A DNA stretch of 64,000 nucleotides from Bibersteinia trehalosi (GCF_004346205.1 NZ_SMAM01000002.1:248001-312000); one strand, 5' to 3'; positions 20,224 to 31,840 are shown, counted from the stretch's first letter. The notes: generated from the letters alone by a model not told the origin. Numbers and translations: made by a program.

Positions 20224-22135
20224 TTTTAAGAAACTGAATAACCTTTGTTAGATCTCGTGTACGTGCTGATGGCGGTAAACTTCTTAAGAAGGTTGCCCCA
20301 TAATTTCGCATCACCAAACGACTATCACAAATAATCACTACCCCTTTATCGCTCACATCTCGAATTAATCGCCCTACCCCCTGTTTAAGGGTAATCACTG
20401 CTTCGGGAATTTGAATATCATTAAACGGGTTTCCCCCTTGCAATTGGCAATCTTCCATACGGGCTTTAAGTAACGGTTCGTCAGGAGCGGTAAAAGGTAA
20501 TTTGTCGATAATCACCAGTGATAATGCATCACCCCGTACATCAATGCCTTCCCAGAAACTTTGGGTTGCCACTAGCACGCTGTTTTTCTCTTTTACAAAT
20601 TTTTCTAACAAACGGCTTTTGCTGGTTTCACCCTGTAATAACACGTTTAAATCGCTATGTTCTCGTAAAAAATCCGCCAAGCCACGCATCATAAAATAGG
20701 ATGTGCAAAGTAAGAAACAACGCCCATGATTGGCTTCAATCACAGGTTTTAACATCTGTCCTAAAGCTGTTAAAGTATGCGATTTATTGGTATCAGGCAA
20801 AAAGCGTGGCACGCACAGTAACGATTGATTTTGGTAATCAAATGGGCTTTGTAACACCATCTGCTCAGCATTTTCAATGCCCAAGCGGTTGCAAAAGTGA
20901 TCGAAATTTCCACCAACTTCAAGCGTTGCAGAGGTAAAAACCCACGCGGTTTTCTGTGACTTGAGCTGTTCGCCAAATTTATCGGAAACGGTTAATGGCG
21001 TGATATGTAGCCCAAAAGATCGCCCATTCGCCTCATACCAGTAACAATAACCTGTGACAGTCGTATCGGTTAATTTTTTAAGTAATACTTTGACTTCCGC
21101 AAGGCGTTCAAAAATTTTATCGAGCGTTTCAGAACGACCAAGTGATTTTTTCGCCACTTCGCTTAAAAAATCGATATTTTCGCTCAACTTATTGATACCC
21201 TCGACCACTTTGCGATCATTAAAAATTTCTCGCAGGTTGCCCCGAACTGAGCCATCGCCAAGCAATAAACGGAAATCTTGAATCACTTTTTGCAGATGAT
21301 CGGCGGCTGTACCAAGCTGTTTAGCGTCTTTTAATTCCGTGCGATAAACAATGTTGGTATCCTTACAAATATCAAAAAGTTGGCGAGAAGTGAGCGATAA
21401 ACCAAAATACTGACTGGCAATATCAGGAAGCTGGTGAGCTTCATCAAAAACCACTAATTCGGCATCAGGAATTAGCTCGCCAAATCCCGTCTCTTTCACT
21501 GCCATATCGGCACAAAACAGATGATGATTAACCACCACCAGATCTGCTTCCATCGCTTTTCGGCGAGCTTGTACCACATAACAATCTTTATAATTTGGGC
21601 AATCCGAGCCTAAACAGCTTTCTGTCGTTGAAACCAACTGCGGAAGAATCGGGCTATCTTCAGCGATTTCAATACATTCACTTAAATCCCCTGTTTTTGT
21701 CCCCGTTTGCCAACGGCGAACTTTACCGAGATCCGCAAGCACCGTTTTATCGCCCAATACCCCCATCGCAGTCACTTGATCCAAACGCTCTAAACAGAGA
21801 TAGTTCGCTCGCCCTTTGAGTAAAGCAATTTTGCCTGAATACTTGAGTGCTTTTTGAATGGTTGGCAGATCTCGCTTAAATAGCTGATCTTGTAGGTTTT
21901 TAGACCCTGTTGAAATGATCGTTTTTTTACCTGAAAGCAAAGCGGGAACTAGGTAAGCAAAGGTTTTTCCCGTGCCAGTTCCCGCTTCAATCACCACAGA
22001 ATTTGCAGAATTTATTGCCTTTCCAACCGCTTGCGACATCTGTAATTGGGCATCACGAGGACGAAAGCCTTTGATGTTTTGACTGAGCATGCCGTCTTTG
22101 CTAAAAGCTTGGGAGATTTTATCTTTTAATTTCAT
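20216..22135 (-). CDS. yoaA: DinG-family ATP-dependent helicase YoaA
   Basis: A 639-residue XPD/DinG-like 5'-3' DNA helicase involved in DNA damage tolerance; in E. coli YoaA works with the chi subunit (HolC) of the polymerase clamp loader. It has Walker A EAGTGTGKT, DEAH box VVFDEAHQLPD, and an iron-sulfur cluster region with cysteines in YLCLERL, CLGSDC and KDC. The C-terminal motif is GVGRLIRD. The ATG at 22135 (MKLKDKISQAF) matches the usual N-terminus; the open frame extends upstream only into a REP-like repeat. Confidence 0.93.
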   Translation of the reverse strand: MKLKDKISQAFSKDGMLSQNIKGFRPRDAQLQMSQAVGKAINSANSVVIEAGTGTGKTFAYLVPALLSGKKTIISTGSKNLQDQLFKRDLPTIQKALKYSGKIALLKGRANYLCLERLDQVTAMGVLGDKTVLADLGKVRRWQTGTKTGDLSECIEIAEDSPILPQLVSTTESCLGSDCPNYKDCYVVQARRKAMEADLVVVNHHLFCADMAVKETGFGELIPDAELVVFDEAHQLPDIASQYFGLSLTSRQLFDICKDTNIVYRTELKDAKQLGTAADHLQKVIQDFRLLLGDGSVRGNLREIFNDRKVVEGINKLSENIDFLSEVAKKSLGRSETLDKIFERLAEVKVLLKKLTDTTVTGYCYWYEANGRSFGLHITPLTVSDKFGEQLKSQKTAWVFTSATLEVGGNFDHFCNRLGIENAEQMVLQSPFDYQNQSLLCVPRFLPDTNKSHTLTALGQMLKPVIEANHGRCFLLCTSYFMMRGLADFLREHSDLNVLLQGETSKSRLLEKFVKEKNSVLVATQSFWEGIDVRGDALSLVIIDKLPFTAPDEPLLKARMEDCQLQGGNPFNDIQIPEAVITLKQGVGRLIRDVSDKGVVIICDSRLVMRNYGATFLRSLPPSARTRDLTKVIQFLKNG

Positions 22136-22154
22136 TGATGTTTTCACAAAATTC

Positions 22155-22226
22155 GTAGGGGCGGACCGATGTGTCCGCCCTAAAAATCGTAGGTATAATC
22201 GGGCGGACACATCGGTTCGCCCCTAC
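22155..22226. repeat. REP-like double palindrome (REPIN-type) between rarA and yoaA
   Basis: Two 26-base arms, 22155-22180 and 22201-22226, are inverted copies of each other with 25 of 26 positions matching, separated by 20 bases. Each arm is itself a hairpin: GGGCGGAC, a 6-base loop, then GTCCGCCC (one G.T pair in the second arm). Both outer ends read GTAGGGGCG. The GC-rich sequence is unlike the A+T-rich surroundings. It begins 4 bases past the rarA stop and ends about 20 bases before the yoaA start. No REP-associated transposase (RAYT) is in the window. Confidence 0.85.
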
Positions 22227-22229
22227 AAA

Positions 22230-23567
22230 TTATCGGTATCTTTTCTGATTACTCTGCTCATCTAAACTCGCTAACCACGCCATCTTCTCTTTAATCTGTT
22301 TTTCCATTCCCCTTTCATTTGGGAAGTAAAATTGGGTATCTTTCAGTTCTGGCGGAAAGTAGTTTTCCCCTGCGGCGTAGGCATTTGCTTCATTGTGGGC
22401 ATAGCGATATTCTTCGCCGTAGCCGAGTGATTTCATCAAATTGGTTGGGGCGTTGCGTAGATGTTCTGGTACATCATAATCTTTGCCTTCTTTGGCGAGT
22501 TTTTTAGCGGCATTAAAAGCGTTGTAGACCGCATTACTTTTTGGGGCGACGGCAAGATAGATGACCGCTTGTGCAATCGCTCTTTCCCCTTCATAAGCTC
22601 CCACTCGGGTATAGCAATCCCAAGCAGCAAGGGCAACCTGCATCGCACGAGGGTCGGCATTGCCGATATCTTCGCTGGCTATTGCAAGCAAACGGCGAGC
22701 CACATAAAGCGGATCACCGCCTGCTGTCAGAATACGAGCATACCAATATAATGCCCCATCTGGCGATGATCCCCTCACCGATTTATGCAAAGCAGAAATC
22801 AGATCATAATAACGGTCGCCGCCCTTATCAAAGCGAGCTTGGCGTTCGCCTAGCACTTCGGCTAAAAGTGTTTTATTCAGCACTTTTCCCTGTGCTGTCA
22901 CTTCTGCCATATCTGCCATTAATTCAAGACAATTCAGAGCAAAGCGCCCATCGCCATTGACATAATCAGCGAGCAACGAAAGCACATTATCTTCAAGCAC
23001 TAATTTTTCCGAGCCTAAGCCTCGTTCACTGTCATTCAGTGCATTTTGCAAAATTTTTTCAATTTCAACCGCTTGTAACGGCTTGAGAATATAAATTCTT
23101 GCTCGGGAAAGTAGCGCGTTATTCAATTCAAACGATGGATTTTCCGTCGTCGCCCCGATAAAAATAATGGTGCCGTCTTCAATATGGGGTAAAAAGGCAT
23201 CTTGCTGGCTTTTATTAAAACGATGGACTTCATCAACAAATAAGAGCGTTCTCCGTCCAGTTTGTTTATTCAATTTCGCTCGCTCTATCGCTTCTCGGAT
23301 CTCTTTTACACCACTGGTTACCGCCGAAATGCGTTCCACTTCCGCATCTAATTCAGCAGCGATAATTTCTGCCAATGTGGTTTTTCCTGTGCCGGAAGGT
23401 CCCCAAAAAATCATTGAGTGGCTATGTTTAGACAAAATAGCACGGCGAAGGGGTTTGCCTTCGCCGATCAAATGGGATTGCCCAATATATTCACTTAAAT
23501 TTCGAGGACGCATTCTTGCCGCAAGCGGTCGAAAATCGTCAGAAAAATCAAAAGATAGGCTATTCAT
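22230..23567 (-). CDS. rarA: replication-associated recombination protein A (RarA/MgsA)
   Basis: A 445-residue AAA+ ATPase of the clamp-loader family acting at stalled replication forks. It has Walker [13 protein letters not shown], Walker [21 protein letters not shown], sensor region [14 protein letters not shown], and the tetramerisation C-terminus ending in QNKRYR-like QKRYR. The ATG at 23567 ([21 protein letters not shown]) aligns with E. coli RarA; the open frame to 23624 overlaps mreD. It lies 5 bases after mreD, hence probably read with mreBCD. Confidence 0.96.
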   Translation of the reverse strand: MNSLSFDFSDDFRPLAARMRPRNLSEYIGQSHLIGEGKPLRRAILSKHSHSMIFWGPSGTGKTTLAEIIAAELDAEVERISAVTSGVKEIREAIERAKLNKQTGRRTLLFVDEVHRFNKSQQDAFLPHIEDGTIIFIGATTENPSFELNNALLSRARIYILKPLQAVEIEKILQNALNDSERGLGSEKLVLEDNVLSLLADYVNGDGRFALNCLELMADMAEVTAQGKVLNKTLLAEVLGERQARFDKGGDRYYDLISALHKSVRGSSPDGALYWYARILTAGGDPLYVARRLLAIASEDIGNADPRAMQVALAAWDCYTRVGAYEGERAIAQAVIYLAVAPKSNAVYNAFNAAKKLAKEGKDYDVPEHLRNAPTNLMKSLGYGEEYRYAHNEANAYAAGENYFPPELKDTQFYFPNERGMEKQIKEKMAWLASLDEQSNQKRYR

Positions 23568-23572
23568 AGCAT

Positions 23573-24061
23573 TTAGCGTAAATGTAAACCTCGTCGAATT
23601 TGACGCATTAGCAAGAAAATCCACGGCCAGAGTACACCGCTAATGACCGCACCAAGTAATTCTTGGCTATTAAATTCTGCTCCATGTAGCACTAATTCTA
23701 CCAAGAAAATAAAAAGGCGAATTAAGACAACATATGCCATCACTAATATGCCTTGCAGCCAGAGTGACAGATTACGTAAAATTAGGTGATGTTTCGCCAC
23801 AAAATAGATCGCTACCGATAAAACTAAGGCATGAATCCCCAAAATGGAGCCAAGGATCAGATCCCACACAATGCCAGCAGCAAAGGCTGTGCCTACACTA
23901 ATTTTATTCGGTAATGCCAATGCCCAGTAAATGAGTACTAACGCAATCCAAGCTGGACGTAGACCTTGAAAACCAACCGGCCATGGCATTATTTCAAGCA
24001 CAAACGCAACGGTAAAAAGAAAGGCAATGATGAGTAATTTGAAAATGATATTATGCCGCAT
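23573..24061 (-). CDS. mreD: rod shape-determining protein MreD
   Basis: A 162-residue inner membrane protein with five to six hydrophobic segments and family features [21 protein letters not shown] and [19 protein letters not shown]. It is part of the elongasome with MreB and MreC. Its start overlaps the mreC stop by one base (TAATG), so translation is coupled. Confidence 0.94.
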   Translation of the reverse strand: MRHNIIFKLLIIAFLFTVAFVLEIMPWPVGFQGLRPAWIALVLIYWALALPNKISVGTAFAAGIVWDLILGSILGIHALVLSVAIYFVAKHHLILRNLSLWLQGILVMAYVVLIRLFIFLVELVLHGAEFNSQELLGAVISGVLWPWIFLLMRQIRRGLHLR

Positions 24062-25092
24062 TACTCAGCCCCTTCTTCAGTGCTGTGATCAACACCGTCA
24101 TCCAGCTCAATTTCTGAATTCTCTAGCATTTCATTATTCTCTTTGGGTTCAGGCTTAACATCCGGATTAAGTTTTTCTTTTTTATTCATTCGCTCAATCG
24201 GGTTTAAACTATTACGACGTTCTTCAACAACGTCTCGTACGCCCTGAGGAGAAAGTGATTTATGACGGTCTTCACCCATCGGCCATAATAACAAGAGATA
24301 ACGCAAGCGCTCTAATGAAGCAAGCGGACGTGCGGTGGCTCGCGCAAAATGACTTGAACCATCATTTTGAACTGTTTCCACAATAGCAACTGGATAACCT
24401 TCTGGAAATCGCCCCCCTAAGCCAGAGGTGACAAGAACATCACCTGTTTCAATATCCACTCCTCGTGGCATATTTTCTAAAATTAGCTCATCATTATGTC
24501 CCGTGCCATTTGCTACAGCACGCACATCATTACGTAAAACTTGGACTGGAATACCATGAGTTACATCAGTAACAAGCAATACTCGGCTACTCGTCTCTCC
24601 TACAGAGATAACTTGCCCAACCACTCCTCGTTCATCAATTACTGGTTGCCCAACAAATGCGCCATCATGACTACCTTGATTGATGATAATTTGTTGTCGA
24701 TAAGCATCCATTTCTGCCGTCAGCACCTCAACAATTTTTTTATACTCGTCTTGACGTAGTGGAGAGCTCAACAATAAGCGTAAACGATTATTTTCAACCT
24801 TGAGTTGATCAAGCAATAATAAATCACTATTTTTTTCTAAGAGTTGTTGCTTTAAGGCTTGATTCTCTAACTGTAGTTTTTGGCTACCAATGAAATTATT
24901 ACTCACCCCATCCAAAACCGTTCTTGGTGTATTTGAAAAATAATAAAGCCCGCTCACCGTGCTTTCTAGCACGTTACGCATCTGAATCATTGCATTGCTT
25001 CTTCCATCAAGCAAAATCAATGCAATAGACATAGTAACTGCTAAAAAAAATCTAACCCCCAACGAAGGAGTCTTTGCAAACATAGGCTTCAT
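24061..25092 (-). CDS. mreC: rod shape-determining protein MreC
   Basis: A 343-residue bitopic protein: short cytoplasmic N-terminus, one membrane helix (about residues 12-30), a periplasmic coiled coil (about 65-110), and the beta-rich MreC core (GVVGQVISVGETSSRVLLVTD). It links MreB filaments to cell-wall synthases. The C-terminal 60 residues are a charged, Glu-rich low-complexity tail (about 285-343) of the kind seen in several Pasteurellaceae. Confidence 0.95.
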   Translation of the reverse strand: MKPMFAKTPSLGVRFFLAVTMSIALILLDGRSNAMIQMRNVLESTVSGLYYFSNTPRTVLDGVSNNFIGSQKLQLENQALKQQLLEKNSDLLLLDQLKVENNRLRLLLSSPLRQDEYKKIVEVLTAEMDAYRQQIIINQGSHDGAFVGQPVIDERGVVGQVISVGETSSRVLLVTDVTHGIPVQVLRNDVRAVANGTGHNDELILENMPRGVDIETGDVLVTSGLGGRFPEGYPVAIVETVQNDGSSHFARATARPLASLERLRYLLLLWPMGEDRHKSLSPQGVRDVVEERRNSLNPIERMNKKEKLNPDVKPEPKENNEMLENSEIELDDGVDHSTEEGAE

Positions 25093-25182
25093 CTGAATTT
25101 CACTAAAATCGTAATGGAAGGAAAAAATGAAATGGACAATAAAAACTTATTGTCCATTTGGCGCTATCTATCTCAAATAAAT

Positions 25183-26250
<1,068 letters not shown>

Positions 26251-26271
26251 TCAAACTTGCTATAAAATTAT

Positions 26272-26288
26272 CCCCTGTTAAACAGGGG
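26272..26288. promoter_or_regulatory. 17-bp perfect palindrome in the mreB promoter region
   Basis: CCCCTGTTAAACAGGGG, with 8-bp arms around a central base. On the minus strand it fills the spacer just upstream of GATAAT, a one-mismatch -10, about 30 bases before the mreB ATG. It could be an operator or a leader hairpin; no matching regulator consensus is recognised. Confidence 0.4.
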
Positions 26289-26486
26289 CAAAAATTGGCG
26301 TAAATATAACAAAAAAGCGTTTATAACACCAAACATTAAATTGAAAATCAGTGAGAATTTTTTTATTTCGCCCACTCACGACAGATTTCCTGAATTGATT
26401 AGAAAAATTTTACCCAACCATAAAAATAAATGGTACAGTTAAGCTCTTTTTACAACCCGTTCTCATTTTAACCAATAGGAGTTTTT

Positions 26487-28025
26487 ATGCTTATAGGTGT
26501 ACCAAGAGAATTGTTGAATGGCGAAAGTCGTGTAGCGGCAACGCCAAAGACGGTTCAACAGCTCTTAAAATTGGGCTTTGAGGTAATCGTAGAACACGAT
26601 GCCGGCTTTAAAGCCAGCTTTGAAGATAGTGCTTTTGCACAAGCAGGTGCTAAAATCGGCAAAGCAGAAGAAGTGTGGGCTGCGGACATTCTTTTAAAAG
26701 TGAATGCACCCAACGATAATGAAATTGCGCTTATCAAAGAAGGGGCTACCCTTATCTCTTTCATCTACCCTGCACAAAATCCGCAGTTAATGGAAAAACT
26801 CTCTGCGAAAAAAATCAATGTGTTAGCGATGGATGCTGTCCCTCGTATTTCTCGTGCTCAATCTCTTGATGCACTCAGTTCAATGGCAAACATTTCAGGC
26901 TATCGTGCTGTGATTGAAGCCGCTCACGAATTTGGTAGCTTCTTTACGGGGCAAATTACCGCTGCGGGTAAAGTACCGCCTGCAAAAGTGCTTGTGATTG
27001 GTGCGGGAGTGGCAGGTCTTGCGGCTATCGGTGCGGCAAATAGCTTAGGTGCGATTGTGCGTGCCTTTGACTCTCGCCCAGAAGTGAAAGAGCAAGTGCA
27101 ATCCATGGGTGCTGAGTTTTTGGAAATTGATTTCCAAGAAGAAGGCGGTAGTGGCGATGGCTATGCCAAAGTGATGTCAGAAGAGTTTAATAAACGTGCG
27201 ATGGCACTTTATGCAGAACAAGCCAAAGAGGTTGACATTATTATCACCACCGCAGCTATTCCGGGTAAACAAGCACCACGCTTAATTACCAAAGAGATGG
27301 TAGATTCAATGAAACCGGGTTCGGTAATTGTGGACTTAGCGGCAGCAACGGGCGGTAACTGCGACTACACCGAAGCAGGTAAAGTAGTCACCACTGAAAA
27401 TCAAGTAAAAGTGATTGGTTATACCGATTTCCCAAGCCGTTTACCAACTCAATCTTCACAACTTTACGGCACAAACTTAGTGAACTTGCTTAAACTGCTC
27501 TGCAAAGAGAAAGATGGCAATATCTTCATTGATTTTGAAGATGTGGTGCAACGTGGCGTAACGGTAATTAAAGAGGGGGAAGTTACCTGGCCAGCCCCAC
27601 CAATTCAAGTCTCCGCCCAACCGCAACAGCAAGCCAAACCTGTTGAGCAAGCGGTGGAAAAAGCAGAAAAACCTGCAAATCCAAAAGTGAAATATGGCTT
27701 ATTAGGTGCAGGGGTTTTAGCCTTCTTACTCATTATGTCAGTCGCACCAGCGGCATTCCTTTCTCACTTTACCGTGTTCGTCCTTTCTTGCGTGGTCGGT
27801 TATTATGTGGTTTGGAATGTTAGCCACGCACTGCACACCCCATTAATGGCGGTAACGAATGCGATTTCGGGCATTATCATCGTGGGGGCTTTACTACAAA
27901 TTGCACAGGGCGGTAATTTCTTTATCAGCATTCTCGCTTTTATTGCGATTTTAGTAGCAAGTATCAATATCTTTGGTGGCTTTAAAGTGACCCAAAGAAT
28001 GTTAGCGATGTTCAGAAAAGGTTAA
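26487..28025 (+). CDS. pntA: NAD(P) transhydrogenase subunit alpha
   Basis: A 512-residue subunit of the proton-translocating transhydrogenase that reduces NADP+ with NADH at the inner membrane. NAD-binding domain I occupies the first 380 residues ([22 protein letters not shown]); four hydrophobic segments fill the last 110. A Pro/Gln/Ala/Lys linker (about residues 370-400) joins them. It has a strong ribosome site AGGAG. pntB follows after 10 bases. Confidence 0.98.
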   Translation: MLIGVPRELLNGESRVAATPKTVQQLLKLGFEVIVEHDAGFKASFEDSAFAQAGAKIGKAEEVWAADILLKVNAPNDNEIALIKEGATLISFIYPAQNPQLMEKLSAKKINVLAMDAVPRISRAQSLDALSSMANISGYRAVIEAAHEFGSFFTGQITAAGKVPPAKVLVIGAGVAGLAAIGAANSLGAIVRAFDSRPEVKEQVQSMGAEFLEIDFQEEGGSGDGYAKVMSEEFNKRAMALYAEQAKEVDIIITTAAIPGKQAPRLITKEMVDSMKPGSVIVDLAAATGGNCDYTEAGKVVTTENQVKVIGYTDFPSRLPTQSSQLYGTNLVNLLKLLCKEKDGNIFIDFEDVVQRGVTVIKEGEVTWPAPPIQVSAQPQQQAKPVEQAVEKAEKPANPKVKYGLLGAGVLAFLLIMSVAPAAFLSHFTVFVLSCVVGYYVVWNVSHALHTPLMAVTNAISGIIIVGALLQIAQGGNFFISILAFIAILVASINIFGGFKVTQRMLAMFRKG

Positions 28026-28035
28026 GGGGGCAACA

Positions 28036-29439
28036 ATGTCATTTGGTTTAGTACAAGCTGCCTACATCATCGCAGCAATTCTTTTCATTATGAGCCTTGC
28101 TGGGCTTTCCAAACACGAAACCGCCAAAGCTGGGGCGTGGTATGGGATTGTCGGTATGGGCATTGCCTTAGTGGCAACGATTTTCGGGCCAGAATCTACA
28201 TCAAGCTTTTCAGGCATTTTATTTATCTTAATCGCAATGGCGATTGGGGGCTATCTCGGTATCCGCCAAGCATTAAAAGTGGAAATGACCGAAATGCCAG
28301 AGCTTGTGGCAATCCTGCACAGCTTTGTGGGCTTAGCCGCCGTGCTGGTTGGCTTTAATAGCTATGGGCTTGCTCACGATTTAGAACCTGCAATGCAAAC
28401 TATCCACAATGTGGAGGTTTACTTAGGTATCTTTATCGGTGCGGTAACCTTCTCAGGCTCATTAGTTGCATACGGTAAATTAAGCGGTAAATTCTTAGGG
28501 AAAAAAGTGTCCTCAGCGGCATTAAACATTCCACACAAACATAAATGGAATTTGGCGGCATTAGTACTTTCTGCCTTGTTGATGATCGTCTTTATCAACA
28601 AACCTGAAAATCTTTTCCCTGTATTAGTGATGACAGCGATCGCACTGCTATTCGGTTGGCATTTAGTGGCTTCTATCGGTGGGGCTGATATGCCAGTAGT
28701 GGTGTCAATGTTGAACTCTTATTCAGGTTGGGCAGCAGCAGCGGCTGGCTTTATGTTAAGTAATGATTTGCTTATCGTAACTGGTGCATTAGTGGGTTCA
28801 TCTGGTGCAATTCTTTCATACATTATGTGTAAAGCGATGAACCGCTCATTTATCAGCGTGATTGCTGGCGGTTTCGGCACCGAAGTTCAAGCCTCAGGCT
28901 CTGAGCAAGACTACGGCGAACACCGTGAAACCACCGCAGAAGAAGTGGCTGAAATGCTCAAAAATGCAAGCTCTGTGATCATCACTCCGGGATACGGAAT
29001 GGCAGTGGCTCAAGCACAATATCCGGTCGCAGAAATCACAGCAAAATTGCGTGAACGTGGTGTAAACGTGCGTTTTGGTATCCACCCAGTAGCTGGCCGC
29101 TTACCAGGGCATATGAACGTGTTACTAGCAGAAGCGAAAGTGCCTTACGATGTGGTGCTTGAAATGGACGAAATCAACGACGATTTTGCGGACACTGACG
29201 TCGTATTGGTTATTGGGGCAAATGATACGGTAAACCCAGCAGCGATGGACGATCCATCAAGCCCAATTGCAGGTATGCCAGTATTAGAAGTGTGGAAAGC
29301 ACAAAACGTTATCGTGTTTAAACGCTCAATGGCAGTGGGCTACGCAGGTGTTCAAAATCCACTGTTCTTTAAAGAAAATACCCAAATGTTATTTGGTGAT
29401 GCCAAAGAACGTGTGGACGATATTTTGAAAGCCCTGTAA
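28036..29439 (+). CDS. pntB: NAD(P) transhydrogenase subunit beta
   Basis: A 467-residue partner of PntA: about nine membrane helices form the proton channel (residues 1-270), followed by NADP-binding domain III with [20 protein letters not shown] and [22 protein letters not shown]. Length and order equal those of the E. coli pntAB operon, which supplies NADPH. It ends at a strong terminator. Confidence 0.98.
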   Translation: MSFGLVQAAYIIAAILFIMSLAGLSKHETAKAGAWYGIVGMGIALVATIFGPESTSSFSGILFILIAMAIGGYLGIRQALKVEMTEMPELVAILHSFVGLAAVLVGFNSYGLAHDLEPAMQTIHNVEVYLGIFIGAVTFSGSLVAYGKLSGKFLGKKVSSAALNIPHKHKWNLAALVLSALLMIVFINKPENLFPVLVMTAIALLFGWHLVASIGGADMPVVVSMLNSYSGWAAAAAGFMLSNDLLIVTGALVGSSGAILSYIMCKAMNRSFISVIAGGFGTEVQASGSEQDYGEHRETTAEEVAEMLKNASSVIITPGYGMAVAQAQYPVAEITAKLRERGVNVRFGIHPVAGRLPGHMNVLLAEAKVPYDVVLEMDEINDDFADTDVVLVIGANDTVNPAAMDDPSSPIAGMPVLEVWKAQNVIVFKRSMAVGYAGVQNPLFFKENTQMLFGDAKERVDDILKAL

Positions 29440-29466
29440 TTTAAATAAATTCATCTCTTTAAAACG

Positions 29467-29508
29467 AAAATCTGCATCTCATCGCTGATGATGCAGATTT
29501 TATTTTTT
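29467..29508 (+). terminator. terminator of pntAB
   Basis: AAAATCTGCATC pairs with GATGCAGATTTT (12 bp) around an 11-base loop, followed by a T-rich run, 27 bases after the pntB stop. Confidence 0.9.
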
Positions 29509-29511
29509 CTA

Positions 29512-29540
29512 TTGATAACCTCTTTACTTACAAGTATATT
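29512..29540 (+). promoter_or_regulatory. sigma-70 promoter of the surface lipoprotein gene
   Basis: TTGATA, a 17-base spacer, then TATATT, ending 36 bases before the lipoprotein ATG, which is preceded by AAAGGAG. This is among the best -35/-10 pairs in the window. Confidence 0.65.
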
Positions 29541-29576
29541 ATGCTCAACTTTTAATCCCATCCAAAGGAGAATGCT

Positions 29577-30407
29577 ATGAAACATACAGCAAAACTAGCC
29601 TTAACAATTTTAGCTTCCCTTGCTATTACTGCTTGTGGTAGCAGTGGCGGTGGTAATAGTGGTAGCAATACGCCGGCTACAAATACTTCGACACCTGTTA
29701 CTCAACCCGCAACAGCAACAAATAAACCTGTTAGTTCAACGCCTACTGCAACAAATAATTCAAATGCAGTAGAAAGCGGTGCAGCTTATCGTGTTGATGG
29801 CGATGACCATTTCCGCAGCGTAACTCGCCTATCATTAAATGATAATGCAAAAAATCTAGAACAGATTGTCGTTGATGGTCAAACTATCAGAATTTCTCAA
29901 CCTAATATTTACAGTGGCGGTTGGACAAGAATTAACGATGATTATGCCGTATGTTGTGGTAAATATAGCGATGTTCGCTTTGGTTACTCTGAACATCCTT
30001 ATATTGATGATAGAGACTATGTTTTCTATAACGGAAACGTAACCAAAACAATGCCAACTTCTGGCACTGCAAGCTATAAAGGGGATTTTGTCGCCATCTT
30101 TAGCGATGATTACTACCCAACATTAGATCACCGTTTTCATAACGATGAAATTTTTGGTTCAGCTACCTTTAATGTAGATTTTGCAAAGAAAACATTATCT
30201 GGAAAACTTGAGAATGCAGGCATTTCACCAATTAACGTAAATGCAACAATTTCGGGCAACAGCTTTAATGGTAGTGCTTCATCAAATTCATTTAATACAA
30301 AAGCAAACCTTGAAGGTAAATTCTATGGCGAAAATGCAAAAGAGCTAGGCGGAGCATTCTTTGACAATGAAAAAACTTGGGGTGGTGCATTTGGTGCTGC
30401 AAAATAG
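29577..30407 (+). CDS. TbpB-like beta-barrel surface lipoprotein (Slam-type substrate family)
   Basis: A 276-residue lipoprotein. Signal peptide with lipobox LAITAC, then a Gly/Ser/Thr/Pro-rich tether (about residues 21-62) typical of surface-displayed lipoproteins. The C-terminal 100 residues read like the 8-stranded barrel of transferrin-binding protein B and factor H-binding protein families: SATFNVDFAKKTLSGKL, then ISGNSFNG, KFYGENAKELGGAFF, and a final GGAFGAAK. An adjacent Cys-Cys pair lies near residue 125. Ligand unknown; relatives bind transferrin, hemoglobin/heme or complement factors. It is monocistronic, with its own promoter and terminator; no TonB receptor or Slam gene is adjacent. 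Confidence 0.72.
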   Translation: MKHTAKLALTILASLAITACGSSGGGNSGSNTPATNTSTPVTQPATATNKPVSSTPTATNNSNAVESGAAYRVDGDDHFRSVTRLSLNDNAKNLEQIVVDGQTIRISQPNIYSGGWTRINDDYAVCCGKYSDVRFGYSEHPYIDDRDYVFYNGNVTKTMPTSGTASYKGDFVAIFSDDYYPTLDHRFHNDEIFGSATFNVDFAKKTLSGKLENAGISPINVNATISGNSFNGSASSNSFNTKANLEGKFYGENAKELGGAFFDNEKTWGGAFGAAK

Positions 30408-30427
30408 ACAATAAACTCTCTAAGAAT

Positions 30428-30462
30428 AAGGGCTTGTGATAAACACAAGCCCTTTAATTTTA
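30428..30462. terminator. terminator between the lipoprotein gene and lpxA
   Basis: AAGGGCTTGTG pairs with CACAAGCCCTT around a 5-6 base loop, followed by TTAATTTTA on the plus strand. It serves mainly the lipoprotein gene; the minus strand (lpxA side) has a poorer T-run. Confidence 0.85.
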
Positions 30463-30524
30463 CTTAACTCAGTTATTTTTAATCTATTTAGCAAAAATTA
30501 TCCCCAAATAGACCGCTTGTTTAA

Positions 30525-31319
30525 TTAGCGAATAATACCGCGAGTTGAACGTTTAAAGAAATCAAGGAACAAGCTGGCTGCAGCTTCTGTTTTAGCAAAC
30601 TGTTCAATATCAGGAAGCACTTCTTCGATTGTTTTACCGCTGCGATAAATCAATTTATAGATATTGCGAATAGCGTGCATAGTCGCTTTTTCAAACCCAC
30701 GACGTTTTAACCCTTCTAAGTTTACACCAAACGGTCTGGCATGGTTGCCTTGCGCCATCACATAAGGTGGGACATCTTGACTTACCATTGAGCCTCCACC
30801 AAGCATCACATGCGAACCTATGACCACAAATTGGTGAATAGCAGACATTCCACCAACAATCACAAAATCATCAAGTGTCACGTGCCCTGCCAGCGTACCA
30901 TTATTAGCAATAATACAGCGATTACCAATTTTACAATCGTGTGCAATATGGCAGTTAATCATAAATAAATTATCGTCGCCTACTTGAGTTACACCACCGC
31001 CTTGTGCTGTACCACGGTGAATAGTTACACTCTCTCGAATACGGTTTCGATGACCAATAATGGTTTTTGTTGGCTCATTGTTATATTTCAAATCTTGGTT
31101 AATTTCACCAATGCTAGCAAATTGGAAAATCTGGTTGTATTCACCAATTTCAGTATCGCCTTGAATAACAACATGCGAATGGATTTTTGTACCCTTGCCA
31201 ATTTTAACGTCTTTACCAATCACACAAAAAGCGCCAATTTCAACATTAGCTCCAATAACCGCACCTTCTTCAATCACGGCAAGCGGGCTAATTTTGGCTG
31301 TAGGATCAATTAATTGCAT
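30525..31319 (-). CDS. lpxA: UDP-N-acetylglucosamine O-acyltransferase LpxA
   Basis: A 264-residue left-handed beta-helix acyltransferase, the first enzyme of lipid A synthesis, transferring 3-hydroxyacyl from ACP to UDP-GlcNAc. Hexapeptide repeats run through the first 190 residues. The catalytic His is in [12 protein letters not shown] (about residue 122-125). It is the last gene of the cluster; unlike E. coli, lpxB does not follow. Confidence 0.97.
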   Translation of the reverse strand: MQLIDPTAKISPLAVIEEGAVIGANVEIGAFCVIGKDVKIGKGTKIHSHVVIQGDTEIGEYNQIFQFASIGEINQDLKYNNEPTKTIIGHRNRIRESVTIHRGTAQGGGVTQVGDDNLFMINCHIAHDCKIGNRCIIANNGTLAGHVTLDDFVIVGGMSAIHQFVVIGSHVMLGGGSMVSQDVPPYVMAQGNHARPFGVNLEGLKRRGFEKATMHAIRNIYKLIYRSGKTIEEVLPDIEQFAKTEAAASLFLDFFKRSTRGIIR

Positions 31320-31344
31320 ATTACCTCCCGGAACCTAAGGTCTA

Positions 31345-31812
31345 TTATCTGCGAGCACATTTCAATTCTGCCTCACAGGCAACTTTGCCATTCACTAATG
31401 CTTTGCCTGTAAATAATGTAATGCCGCGTTTTTCTTTCACAAAGTTTACCTCGATAACCATTTGATCGCCTGGTACAACGGGTTGTTTAAACTTGGCATT
31501 ATCAATAGAAGCAAAATAGTAAAGCTCATTCTCCTTTAATTTTCCATAGCTTTTGATCGCTAGTACACCAGTGGCTTGTGCCATAGCTTCTAAAATTAAT
31601 ACGCCTGGGAAAATCGGTGTATTCGGGAAATGACCTGTAAAACATGGCTCATTAACACTCACATTTTTTACGGCTCGTAACCACTGTCCTTCTTCAAAAT
31701 CCACCACTCGATCCACTAATAAGAATGGATAGCGGTGCGGTAGCATTTCCATAATCTCGGTTACTTCGATAATTCTCGGCTCACGATTTTCTGTTTGTAG
31801 TTCCGTTGTCAC
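31345..31812 (-). CDS. fabZ: 3-hydroxyacyl-[ACP] dehydratase FabZ
   Basis: A 155-residue hotdog dehydratase of fatty acid synthesis. The active-site motifs [15 protein letters not shown] (catalytic His) and [20 protein letters not shown] (catalytic Glu) are intact. Its position between lpxD and lpxA is the conserved one, balancing phospholipid and lipid A use of 3-hydroxyacyl-ACP. A hydrophilic extension of about ten residues precedes the core. Confidence 0.97.
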   Translation of the reverse strand: MTTELQTENREPRIIEVTEIMEMLPHRYPFLLVDRVVDFEEGQWLRAVKNVSVNEPCFTGHFPNTPIFPGVLILEAMAQATGVLAIKSYGKLKENELYYFASIDNAKFKQPVVPGDQMVIEVNFVKEKRGITLFTGKALVNGKVACEAELKCARR

Positions 31813-31840
31813 TGTAAAACCTCTTCAAAATTAAGAAAAA

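Noticed and set aside
23167-23643. 158-codon plus-strand frame opposite rarA
   Set aside because: Shadow of rarA codons; no ribosome site and no recognisable domain.
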